64,000 nucleotides of DNA. Origin: Pachypanchax playfairii (taxonomy: Eukaryota > Chordata > Actinopteri > Cyprinodontiformes > Aplocheilidae). The DNA is taken from contig SSNP01000243.1 of NCBI GenBank assembly GCA_006937955.1, positions 358,248-422,247 on the forward strand. The letters run 5' to 3'. The notes under the pieces were generated by a model, which saw only the letters and a program-made list of their open reading frames with translations, did no database searches and was not told the DNA's origin. Of the stretch, positions 38,333 through 48,378 are shown one piece after another. The position numbers and the translations under genes are program-made. Every line of letters begins with the position of its first letter. Positions within the stretch are counted from its first letter, which is position 1.

Positions 38333-39051
38333 TCACAATAGCCCAGGGATGAAGCCTGTGTAGCTGCCAGTGGGGTCTGGAAAATTGTCCCGTATACGCC
38401 ACACACAGCAGCTTGGGATGACAACGCGTTGACCAGCCCGTAGTCTTCCATGCTGCCACAAAACAAATTGTCTGTTGCCTGAATTCTCTGTTGTCCTGCC
38501 CAGGGACACGTCCTCTACTGCGTGGCTGATAGTCAGAGCTGACTGGACTGGAGGGGACATCGAAGCTGGGAAGCTCCTAATTTATGAAATATGTGTCAGA
38601 GCATGTCTGGTTTGTTATAAACAGGTAAATAACATATCTAAAAAAGTACAAAAATAACCCTACAATACTTTACACACATTTTTTATATGAATTCAAATAT
38701 GTTGTAAGCCTATTCTTACACTCCATGTACAAGTACTATCATCAGTGGATAACTTTGTGTGATTTCATGATTTTTTATTTCGATGTCCCAAGCTGGACAC
38801 TTGCTGTAGTGGTACAATTTTACATTTCATACAGTATAATACAATGCCTAATATAACAGCAACAAAAAATATGGATACAGTATCAGCGCAGTAATAACAA
38901 TCAATTCACGTGCGTGTATGCCCTGGTGATCATTCACTAACCTGTCAGTTACAAATTAGCAGGCACCTTGTCTCCCGTTTGTAATAAGCTATTTGCGTTT
39001 CTGCGGAAAATAAATAAAAAATACTATAATTACCTCTTCCGAAGAGTCCAT
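38333..39051 (-). pseudogene. Second gene of the TTAA transposon: P2X7-ballast-like domain remnant
   Basis: Exon 1 (39034-39051) encodes MDSSEE with donor GTAATT. Exon 2 starts at 38576 (acceptor ATAAATTAG) in phase 0 with ELPSFDVPSSPVSSDYQPRS. A different frame of the same exon ends RQFVLWQHGRLRAGQ, then RVVIPSCCVWRIRDNFPDP and TGSYTGFIPGLL. That end closely resembles the terminal part of the cytoplasmic ballast domain of P2X7 receptors (V-P-S-C-V-V-x-x-I-R-x-x-F-P-x-x-x-G-x-Y-x-G-F). The frame change and the absence of the Cys-rich middle indicate a deletion. The gene converges on the transposase. Its role is unknown. Confidence 0.55.
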
Positions 39052-39252
39052 CTTTTTTCAACAGCTGTCCTTATTCAAACAGAATAAAAATGTTGTGGAA
39101 TCGCGAATCACAGCGGCAGACGGATACCGGTTGGGATCACAACGGCGGTTGGGGACAGTTGGGCGTACGTCATATGGAAGTGCCAGCTTCATTGTTGTAA
39201 TAACGCAAAAATTCCGCTAGGGGGCGACAGAAGTTACGCACTATAGCTTTAA

Positions 39253-40830
39253 ACAAACAAACAAACCAAAACTGTGTGTGTGTGGGGGGGGGGTTACTTT
39301 TCGCACGCAGCAAAGACTGAACAGTTATGTTATGTTACATTATGTTGCAACAAACCTTTGTGAAGTTAAGATATGTTGTAAAAACATTACGTTAGTTCTC
39401 TCTAAATTCACACTTCCAAAGGCATTGACAAGGTAATAGGTGTATTTTCTGAGACCTTATCAAATGGGATATATGCACACTTGTGTTCTCTTCAGTATTA
39501 TCTTGTGCACATTTTTTTTACAACAGCAGTGAGGAAGTTAGTAAATACTGTGGACATGAAACAGAGTGCACATATGCTGCTGACACTCAACACAGTGAAG
39601 AGACATGGTAATGCCCTTGCAACAGACCCAAGACCTGCAGCTGTTGTGTACATTAATACTGTGCAAAGAGGCTTCAAGCCCACAACGTCACATCCAATAA
39701 TAGCAAGGGATCAGCTTACATGAAAAAAAAAAATCAACACGCACAAGAAAAGCAATGCATCTTATCCTTTTGGCCAGATTTTGATCATTATGGACAAACA
39801 TTAATTATATTACACCAACAGAACTTCATTGTCACAAAATGGACAGTACTAAGTGAGAGAACACAGACACAGCCCCCTCAGATTAATAGAATCCTGTGGC
39901 ACACAGCACCACACATCCTGGTAGGTCAAAAAATTTCGATTACAGTGAAAGACAAAAATTATTTCAGGTGTCTGAGATTTTCTGAGACTATGAAGCTAAA
40001 AGATATCAACAGGACAAGGTGAACATTCACATTAGAGAGTGGTTTGTTTTACCTTTAGAGTAAAATCCACTGGCTGTTGTAAAAGGCTGGAGACCACCTG
40101 TACAGAAAGAGACTTGCAGCCACCTGGAAAAAATCTTGTACACAAGCAGCTGCTTAGGCTTTCTAGTTTTCTCACAAAAATGAACCTTTAAGTATACTGA
40201 AGATTGTGCAGCAGAGCATATACGGTAACCTGTCACCAGTAAAAGTAGCACCATTTGTCAGCACAGTGGTTGCAGGTTATTTCGGGGAAACCCTGACCCA
40301 TGTGTCTGGGTGGCTCCCTTCCTCATTGGCCAGAAGTGGTATGGTGAAAATTAATTCCATCATTCAGTTTTTCTGTTCTAGCCTTGATTTAAATTTTTTT
40401 AGCAGAATTAGTAGCCCTTATTTCGGAATTTAAACATGCCATTAATGCTTTGGCATAAAAGGAAAATTCTGTGTCAAGAAACAATTTTGGATGCAGCACT
40501 TTGAAGATTTTTTTTGCACAATGGTTTATTGACTTTTTAGAAACAAGAAACAACAAATCAGCACAACCTAATACAAAAAGAAATAAAAAAAACACAGGTG
40601 CATGAGTTACAGATGTACACATTCAAACTATTTACAGTATTCCTTAAAGTCAAGGGAGAAAGAAAAAAGAAATGCAGACATTAACTGTCTTTAAAAACTA
40701 AATTTGATCCCTTTATGTAATAGCTTGACAAACTCATGAAGCAGATGATCAAGCAAAGGCTGCCATATCCTATAGAAAGCAGTATAACTGCCCTTTATAA
40801 TGGCACTAAGGAGCTCCATCGGGAATACCT
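39253..40830. other. Intergenic sequence with no recognised gene
   Basis: Contains a GT/G-run simple repeat (39272-39292) and two adjoining open frames on the plus strand (39481-39723 and 39720-40022), whose translations resemble nothing I recognise. 40030-40830 likewise shows no motif. Confidence 0.4.
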
Positions 40831-40833
40831 TAA

Positions 40834-41566
40834 AGGGACTTAAGGCAAGATTTGTGAAAAACTACACATGCATTTCCAGTTTATTCAATGCTAATGGGTC
40901 ATGAAGCATTAAAAACCCAAAACAACGAGACCATCCACATATATGTCTGTTGCCTTGGACACGCTGTGTGCTACATAATGCGCTGCAGTTCGACGTCCGA
41001 ATTTCCCGCGCAGTTGTAGGGATGTGACGTAAATTGACGCTGCATGCGCGTTGCCGACAGCTCTTGAACAGGAAGAACATGGCCGCCGTGGACTTGGATT
41101 CAAACACTGAAGGTATACTTATGGATGTTTCTGCAGCCAGCAAACGACCTGCATCCACTCTCACCCCCCAAAAAAGTGGCACCACGAAGAAAAAAAAGAC
41201 TTTATCAGCGGCATCTCGTGAGTCTAAAAAAAAATATGACCGAAGCCGGGCAGGCACCCACATAAATATTGGATATGCGTTCGGTTCATGGAGGGAACTT
41301 CAGCTGCATTTGGGAGTGAAAACGGATGCTGACATGGTCGTGTTTAGAGCCTGATACAGTATGAAAATGATGAGATCAAATCAAATAACAGAGTGGAGAG
41401 ACCTGACGTGAAGTATGTTAGCCTCCCCGGTGCAGTGCTGTGAAGACGAACAGTCTGTAAAGTGTCTGTGCTCGCTCCCGTGCCGGCTTAGCTGGTGGCT
41501 GCAGTTAGCCACAGCGCCTGTCGCGGCAGCACTGAGTCAGATTTTGTAAAGCTGCCTTAAGTCCCT
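40834..41566 (+). mobile_element. TTAA MITE-like derivative, 733 bp, with first-exon ORF
   Basis: TTAA at 40830-40833 and 41567-41570. The termini AGGGACTTAAGGCA are exact inverted repeats (right end reverse complemented). It contains a first exon similar in pattern to that of the 5.4 kb element, so it looks like an internally deleted relative of an autonomous transposon with different termini. Confidence 0.85.
41080..41354 (+). pseudogene. Transposase first exon left in the 733-bp element
   Basis: From ATG at 41080 (AACATGGCC context) it reads MAAVDLDSNTEG, then SRESKKKYDRSRAGTHINIG, YAFGSWRELQLHLGVKTDAD and MVVFRA. This has the same IGxAFxxWxxLxxxxGxxxDxDxAxxxL layout as the first exon at 34133. 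The rest of the transposase is absent. Confidence 0.6.
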
Positions 41567-41719
41567 TTAAATGTTGTATCCAATGAAACAGTACATATCG
41601 CCTCCCTTAAAGTTTACACAATACAAGCCTTTGTATGGTATGAAGGAAATTAGGGTTACCTCCTGTCATCTGTACATGTCACAGTGATCTAACACTTTGG
41701 GCCCAGACTGGATTTGCAG

Positions 41720-42310
41720 GTCATAGCTTATCATTCAGGGCCTGATTTATCAAAGGGTTGCAGTTGTTAAATTAGGCGCAAACCGCTCAGCTGCCGCAAA
41801 AACATGCAGCAGGTGATTTAGTAACGGTGCACAGGTAAAACTGTGCCTGTTAAACCTGCCACAAGACGCGCAAAATTCTTTTAGCGCTTTTGCCCTTGAT
41901 TAATATGCAATGTGGGCGTTTCTGTCAGAAGACGCAAAATATTGGGTGGAGAACATGTAAATAAGTGGGTGTTCCAGGTGCATTGTGATTTAACAAACCT
42001 GAAAATGTTTGAAGCTTCTAAATTTGCGCCTATATGTACAGCCTTTGAAAAGCATGTCTTAACTTGGTGCAAAAATGGCTGTAGTTATTGTTGCAAGGAG
42101 AAGACACAGACAGACGTCTGGATCATTCAGTTAGTGCTGCATCTCCCAAGACAGTTTTTCTGGTGTGTGTCACAGGTTTTGAATGCAATGTTACGCGGGC
42201 AAAAACATTAATTTTCCAAACACATGTGATGCATTACATTATTCGTGCCCTGTAGGTACCATTCTACACATGTATAAATCTAATGGCAGCCCATAATCTT
42301 ATTCATAAGG
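41720..42310. repeat. Possible DNA transposon fragment
   Basis: Starts near GGGCCTGATTTATCAAAGGG, a phrase like the tips of some fish hAT or Harbinger MITEs, followed by CpG-containing sequence. No matching inverted end was found, so its limits and class are uncertain. Confidence 0.25.
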
Positions 42311-42619
42311 TGATGGTGCACACACCCTTCAACCCTTCCTCCTAACACCTGTGCTCAACCCTACTACTGAGGGGGATCATCGATATAATCTGGCCCACAT
42401 ACATAGAAACACACATAGAAACGTGGAGCACCTTTGGCATCCTGAAAAAAAAGTATCGGTGTTTGGACCACACTGGAGGGGCACTTTATGAACCAACCAA
42501 GGTTGCCTTGATCACTGTGGTTTGCTGTGTGTCGCACAGCTTTCTGCAACATCACAGAGTGATGGTTCACAGAGCCTGAAGATGTCTTTGCTGCAGCTCA
42601 ACGATATTTTTCTGTCTCT

Positions 42620-42815
42620 TTTGCGAAGCAATGCATTTGCATAGGAATCCATTCAAAAGGCAACCCAATTGCTCTACACCTCTAAATGGGCTTCTTCATT
42701 AGGGATTGCCAAAATGAATGAATTCCAATGCAAATGCATTGTGAAGCAATGCATTTAAATAGGAATCCATTAAAATGGCAACACTATTATTCTACACCTC
42801 TAAACGGGCTTCTTA
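42620..42815. repeat. Tandem duplication, about 118-bp unit
   Basis: GAAGCAATGCATTTGCATAG...CTACACCTCTAAATGGGCTTCTT (from 42625) is repeated from 42743 with a few changes (ATTTAAATAG, AAACGGGCTTCTT). Confidence 0.8.
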
Positions 42816-42825
42816 GTACGGCGTG

Positions 42826-43315
42826 ATCTGCTGGAGCAGCAACATCACAGAGAGGGAGAGGAAGAATCTGGACAAGATTATCAGGAAATCCAGCTCAGTC
42901 CTGGGCTGTCCTCTGGACTCGGTTTGGGAGGTGGGGGACAGGAGGCTCCCAAACTCAGGTCAATGCTGGTCCACAGTCCGACCCCCTGCAGGAGACTGTC
43001 AGCTCTGGAGAGCAGCTTCAGTAACAGACTGATCCACCCTTGCTGTGTGAAGGAGAGGTTCCGCAGATCTTTCCTTCCTGCTGCTGTTAGACTCTACAAT
43101 GAACATTTCTAGCCTGCAATAATCCCATGTGCACTACACAAAACGGACACTTATATTTGTATCCATATTGTATATATATTTTAATGCATGCACATCTTTA
43201 TTTATTCTTTTAAACCTTCTGTGTGAACTTTTTCTGCACTGTCCTATAATGAGTGTTGCAACACCGGAATTTCCCCATTGTGGAACAAATAAAGGATTTC
43301 TTATCTTAGTTTGTT
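42826..43315 (+). pseudogene. LINE 3' end (RT C-terminus plus 3'UTR)
   Basis: Encodes in broken frames LSALESSFSNRLIHPCCVKE and RFRRSFLPAAVRLYNEHF, the standard C-terminus of a jockey/Rex-type fish LINE. The 3'UTR contains AACACCGGAATTTCCCCATT, and the tail ATAAAGGATTTCTTATCTTA resembles the TATCTTA-type end of these LINEs. Confidence 0.75.
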
Positions 43316-43339
43316 ATGTTTATTTAATATTCTAGACGT

Positions 43340-44760
43340 TAATGTGGCCTGAAGTACAAAACGCGCCCAGATACAACATACATCAAATCGACCGGCTCAT
43401 TCACGGGACAGGCGCTATTACTTTTGTTGGGGATCCGAGTTACCATGACGACACAGCACGCCAAGAAGCGACCCCGAAATTCACCCCAGCCCAAACCGCC
43501 AGATGTTTGTACGCATGTTATACATCAAATTGACCTGGCCAGATTTCAGATGTGTACGATCATGGTTTCCTGGCGTTTCAAGTTGCCATGGCAACAGTAT
43601 TTACAAAAAATCCTGCCTCTCTTTGAAAATGAATGGAAAACGCTCCAAAAAACGCCCAAAACGTGACCTTTTTCAAGAGCTTACTGCAACAACATACTTT
43701 CACCTACAAACACCATTCTACCTCATTTCTGGTCACAAGGGATGGGTCTACTTTAGATTTAAAGATCTTGTACAAAACTCAGACCACTTGGCCTTGGTGA
43801 TGCCATACGCCATCAGAAGCACCTGTTTTGTACACAGGACAGACAGTACCACCTGTGATGATGTGTGACACATCAAATCGATTGGTTTGGGTACAAGAAG
43901 TGAACTGTGGTGTCTACATAAAATTTTGGGTTACCATAGCAACGCAGCTCACCAAAAACACTGCCCAAAATGCCCTACAGCATCATCTGACAGACATAAT
44001 CCCACATGTGGCACATCAAACTGACTGTGGTGCCAAACAGAGATGCTTTGTCATGGTTCTGAAGCATTTTGGGTTACCATGGCAACAGAATACACCAAAA
44101 TCCATGCCCCTCTGTTCTCCTATGTTAAAATGGCCCCGATTACACTTAAAATGGAGGCTTTTTGAGAGATTACTGTGCAAACACACTTTGACCTACAGAT
44201 GTTGTTGCACCTTAACTCTGGTCACTAGACATTTGTCTGTAACATACATGAGCAACTTTCACATATGTGTTACTATGGCAACGCCATTCGCCATCAAACA
44301 CACCCGGTGAGCTAATAGAGCCCACAATAGGATTTGTGACCCCATGTAGTATATCAAAGCAATTGGCTTGATCATTAGAAGTGAACCGTCATGTGATCAT
44401 TAATTTTTGGGTTACCATGGCAACAGCACTGACTTAAATTATCATTTTTGATCCCTTGCTGTGCGGACATACTTTGACCTACAGATGCCATTCCAACTTT
44501 TATGTGCTCAGTAGACATTGGTCTATAACATATTGAAGCAACTTTTACATATCTTTTACCATATTGCCATGGCAACGCCATCCGCAATCACCTCACAGCA
44601 GACACTATGGGATGTGGGTGCACATGTGACACATCAATGTGATCAGGTTCACCAGAAGAACACAACCATCATGTGTACATTAAATTTTGGGTTACCATGG
44701 CATCGAAATCCATTAAAAACCATACTCCTATTTTAACTCTATGGGGTAACATCTGAAATC
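43340..44760. repeat. Degenerate tandem repeat array with X-box palindromes
   Basis: Successive units of roughly 150-250 bp share 'acacatcaaatcgaccgg', 'tttgggttaccatggcaac', 'tttgacctacaga' and 'ctggtcactagacattggtctataaca'. X-box-like sites (GTTRCCATGGYAAC) are at 43439, 43582 (the perfect palindrome GTTGCCATGGCAAC), 43930, 44073, 44269, 44411, 44573 and 44691. Same family as 10440-10990 and 14400-15060. Confidence 0.8.
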
Positions 44761-45330
44761 ATTGCATTTCAACCAATACACTACCATCCTAGTCCTGATC
44801 TTTCTGCCTTGTCATCACTTTTGCAGCATCTGTCAGCTGTGGAATGAATGCAGCTTTCTGATTGACTGAGGGTTTTACAGTCCCGCACAGAGTGGCAATC
44901 CCTCTCAAAGTTTCTTCAGGAACTTTTCTATAGTTCCCTTTGTCATAGTTTTCAGCCAGTTGCTCTAAATCCCTGTGTGCATCTCTTTGGTGAGAACCTG
45001 GCGAAAACGGGTGGGTGGGGACGAGTATGTCTGAGAGATGGTTTTATACCCCAGGAGGCGTGTCTTAGAGACGATGCCACTGACGTAGACATGACCGCTA
45101 ACATAGGCATGTACCGCTTTCAGCCAGTCACAAATTTCAAATGCAATAGCCACCTTTCAACCCTAAGAGGGAAGCACCAAGACGTTTTTAGACCAAGAAG
45201 TGTAGAAATTCAAAAAAAGCATGAAAATGTCAAAAAATGGGGTCTGGCTGCAGACCTCCACTCTCAGGACCAGCTCTTCTGTCAGGACCGGAAGTTACGT
45301 ATTTATCATTTCCCATGTGAAGTGTGGAGA

Positions 45331-47577
45331 CCATAGACATTATATAGATCACTAGATGCCTCGTCCAGCGCTTCAGCCTATTGACGCTGGTGAGCCGTTG
45401 GCGGCCATCTTGGCTCCGGTACAGACTCCACTACATTACAGTGTAACCACAGCAGACTGAAGAGATTCTTTCTTGTTTTTTTTGCTGTAAACAAGTGATG
45501 CAGTGTAATTTAAGATTAGTAGTGGTCTTAAGTAATATTTAGTAAAACACAACAAATATAACAGAGAAGCATAAGTTATTAACCAGTTATTTTACTGAAT
45601 GTTTTTATTATTATTATATGCAGTAAAATTAAATTGGAGCCCTTCCAAGTATCAGGGAATAAAAGCAGTTTGAAAAAGATATATAAAAGCTAAACATATA
45701 GAAATATTAGCAAAATGTATACAGAAAGTATATACAATATAAACTTTGAGGTGATGTGTGAGTATAAATTTATGTTCCACAAGATGTAGGTTTTCTATCA
45801 TATTATAGTGTATTGCTCACTCGTTTTACAAGATCAAAGTAGTAGTAATACATGCATGTATAAATACACACACACTAATATATCAGTCTTGAGGTTGATA
45901 ACTGTGATGCATCCTGTGAGATCAGATTGCTTGCTTCAGCTATAGATGATTGTTGTGGAAAAACCTCCACACGAATGAATCAGACGAGTGAATTTTATCA
46001 AAAAGGATTTATTATAAAATCATGCTGATTGAGAGCAGTCAGTCAAATGATAGTACATCAGAATGAGGCTCTAAAGTGTGACGCTTGTTGGGCTGTTTTA
46101 TAGTGATGCTGATACAGAAAGGCTATCAGAACCCCGGACATCATCAGAACCCTGGACGTCATCAGAACCCTGGACGTCAGAAGAACCCTGGATGTCATCA
46201 GAACTCTGTGTTTAGAATGTCCTGATGGGATGATGAGAATCTAATCTAAGTACTTGTTGATGAAGAAACTAAGAACAAGATGTCTTAAGTTATACTTATT
46301 TGTAACTGTGTCATGGTTGTCATGAGGTAACCTGAATTTCTTCTATAATTCTCGCTTTTTTTAACTATAAAACTCCTTTCATAGTACCAGTAATCAAAAA
46401 TCACCGGTAAAGAGTGATATTAACATAATATGATCATAAACACAAAATAACCATCAAAATGCAATCACCAAACACATAAGCCTCCAGGAAAGGAGATGAA
46501 CCCCAAAATTAAACTTTTACCTTTTTTCTGTTTAAATTAAAGATGACATTTCTTAAAAGAATATACAGTTTATTGTTTACAGCATCAGTTCCCATTTAAG
46601 TTCTGGGGCACTCTGGGGTTGATGTGAAACATCTGCCGGGGAGCACAAGATATGATACTATTTAAACAAAAATAAATAATAAAAATACATAGATAGATAA
46701 TAAATAAAGAGAATAAAAAGAGTTTTAATACATAACATGAAAACAGGATCTTATGGTGATACAGCTACTCATTGAAGATGAACCAGAAAGATGAAGATGG
46801 ATGGAATAACTGCATCTCTCAGTCTGATGATGTGACCAGTTGGATTAAAATCTTCTCGTTTGAAATGTTCACTGCAGAGAACGAAGACTCTGGATCTGTG
46901 AAACCTTCCCACTTCTTTCTGATATTGATTTGGAAAATATTTAAATCAAAAAACAGAGATTTTAGAGTCTACACACAAAACTGAAATGATTATTAGTCAT
47001 ATTCTTTTCATTCTTCTTCACATTTTATTCATATTAACTTTTACTTCACACTTTATTCCTGTTTTCACCCCAGAGATCTGATAAACGTTTATTTATATTT
47101 ATTAAAACGTTTATAATAACACAAACTCTTCTGTTGATAATGAATCAAAGCTGCAGAAATCGTGAGAAAGTTAATCAACAGGGAGTTTAAACCAGTTATA
47201 TTATTTATTTCTACCTTAGCATTCTTCTATCAACTGTAATCAATGTTATTGGATATATAATTTCTAAAGTGATAGATGAATAAACACTGGTGTTCCTATG
47301 TAGCTAACGTTAGCAGGCTGGTGGACATACAGTACAAAATATATATTTTGTCAGAAAAAATAACAATGTTCAGTCTTACCTGTGAAATCCCACTAGCCCT
47401 AGTCTCAATATTCAGTCTATTGAAGCAGAAATACGCTGAACAACATTCAGACATCCTGTATGAACCGCTGTTGTTTTCAGCTGTCAGTCTAGGTCGAATA
47501 CCGGATTCTAATGGCGGCTGCATTTCTTGCTCCGATGCAGCCAATAGGGCGTCTAGTGATTATATACATGTCTATGG
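45331..47577. mobile_element. Unclassified DNA transposon, 2.25 kb, 6-bp target duplication
   Basis: Inverted tips CCATAGACAT, then roughly TATATAGATCACTAGATGCC (left) and GTATATAATCACTAGACGCC (right, reverse complement). TGGAGA is duplicated at 45325-45330 and 47578-47583. The interior is AT-rich with a minisatellite (46125-46207) and no transposase that I recognise. The 6-bp duplication is unusual for hAT (8) or Tc1 (2). Confidence 0.75.
46125..46207. repeat. 18-bp minisatellite, about 4.5 units
   Basis: The unit ATCAGAACCCTGGACGTC is repeated with minor changes (CCCGGACATC, AGAAGAACCCTGGATGTC). It lies inside the 2.25 kb element. Confidence 0.9.
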
Positions 47578-47589
47578 TGGAGACGAGGT

Positions 47590-48378
47590 GAGTTGAAGTT
47601 AAGTGATAACTTTTTGTTAAACCAAGAAATAGAAACAGGTATTCATTAGAAAATTACGTTGCACACTACGGCCCTGTGAAGTTATATGAATTTGAAAGAA
47701 TTGAGTTTTGGACTTTACAGTAGTCCGTAACTGTGGCTAGCGCATGCTTCACGTTAGAGTCTGAGTATCCAATAACAGCATAAAAAGTCACTTTATTTGT
47801 CGCAAGTCACATTTTTTCTGAAAATCGATTGGTAGAGGAGTCTAAACTCTTGCTAAATATGGCCACACAGTAGCTGCATTAGCAGCGCTAGAGCTTCTCT
47901 ATCAACGCTTCCCTCCTTTGTTTTTTTACTGAGAGGTGCCCACCTGTACTTGCCTATAGGGTTTGAGATTTGAATAAAATTATTTCTAATATACTGTATT
48001 TGTCTGTGCATTTCTTATCAAGCAGGTTTATTCCTCCATTGGCGATGGGGTATTCCCTAAAATTACAATTTTCAACTTGTATATTTTGGGCTAATGCTTT
48101 GATACTATGTGAGACTGACTTCTTAACAATTTAAAACTCTTTTTGATGTGCTTGCCAATGATGTCTGTTACAGAAACTCTCGTAATCACAGACATTGCCA
48201 TTATCATCTAATAATTGGTTCACCATATTTTCATTATTGTTACCTAAAGGATTAATCTCTAAATTAAATATGTGTATTAATTATATATATATGGGATTAG
48301 TTTAAGAATGTTTTCATTGTCGTTTGCAAACAGCATTTGCATAGAAATGATTGTGTCTTGCCCATTTTTATCCATATA
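47590..48378. other. Spacer with no recognised feature
   Basis: AT-rich spacer between two transposons. A short AT dinucleotide run lies near 48282. No ORF of interest. Confidence 0.4.

Larger units (their letters stand above)
33854..39248 (+). mobile_element. Kolobok-like TTAA transposon with two genes, 5.4 kb
   Basis: TTAA lies on both sides (33850-33853 and 39249-39252). The terminal inverted repeats share 18 bp, AGCTATAGTGCGTAACTT. The plus strand encodes an 11-exon transposase (34133-38116), and the minus strand a second spliced gene (39051 to about 38333) convergent with it. Both are internally deleted. The TTAA target and protein family argue for Kolobok rather than piggyBac, but this rests on recall of similar fish proteins. 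A 722-bp hAT MITE is nested in the first intron. Confidence 0.82.

Noticed and set aside
33854..39248. piggyBac classification for the 5.4 kb element
   Set aside because: It shares the TTAA target, but the protein motifs (NHFWFCC, FHNHILMYAGKRFAF) do not match piggyBac transposases as I know them.
39481..40022. Two adjoining plus-strand frames (80 and 100 codons)
   Set aside because: No homology recognised and no supporting splice or start context; reported only as part of the spacer.
46000..46330. Possible LTR edge near 'ggatttattataaaatcatgctgattg'
   Set aside because: No paired terminal sequence or target duplication; it lies inside the 6-bp-duplication DNA element.
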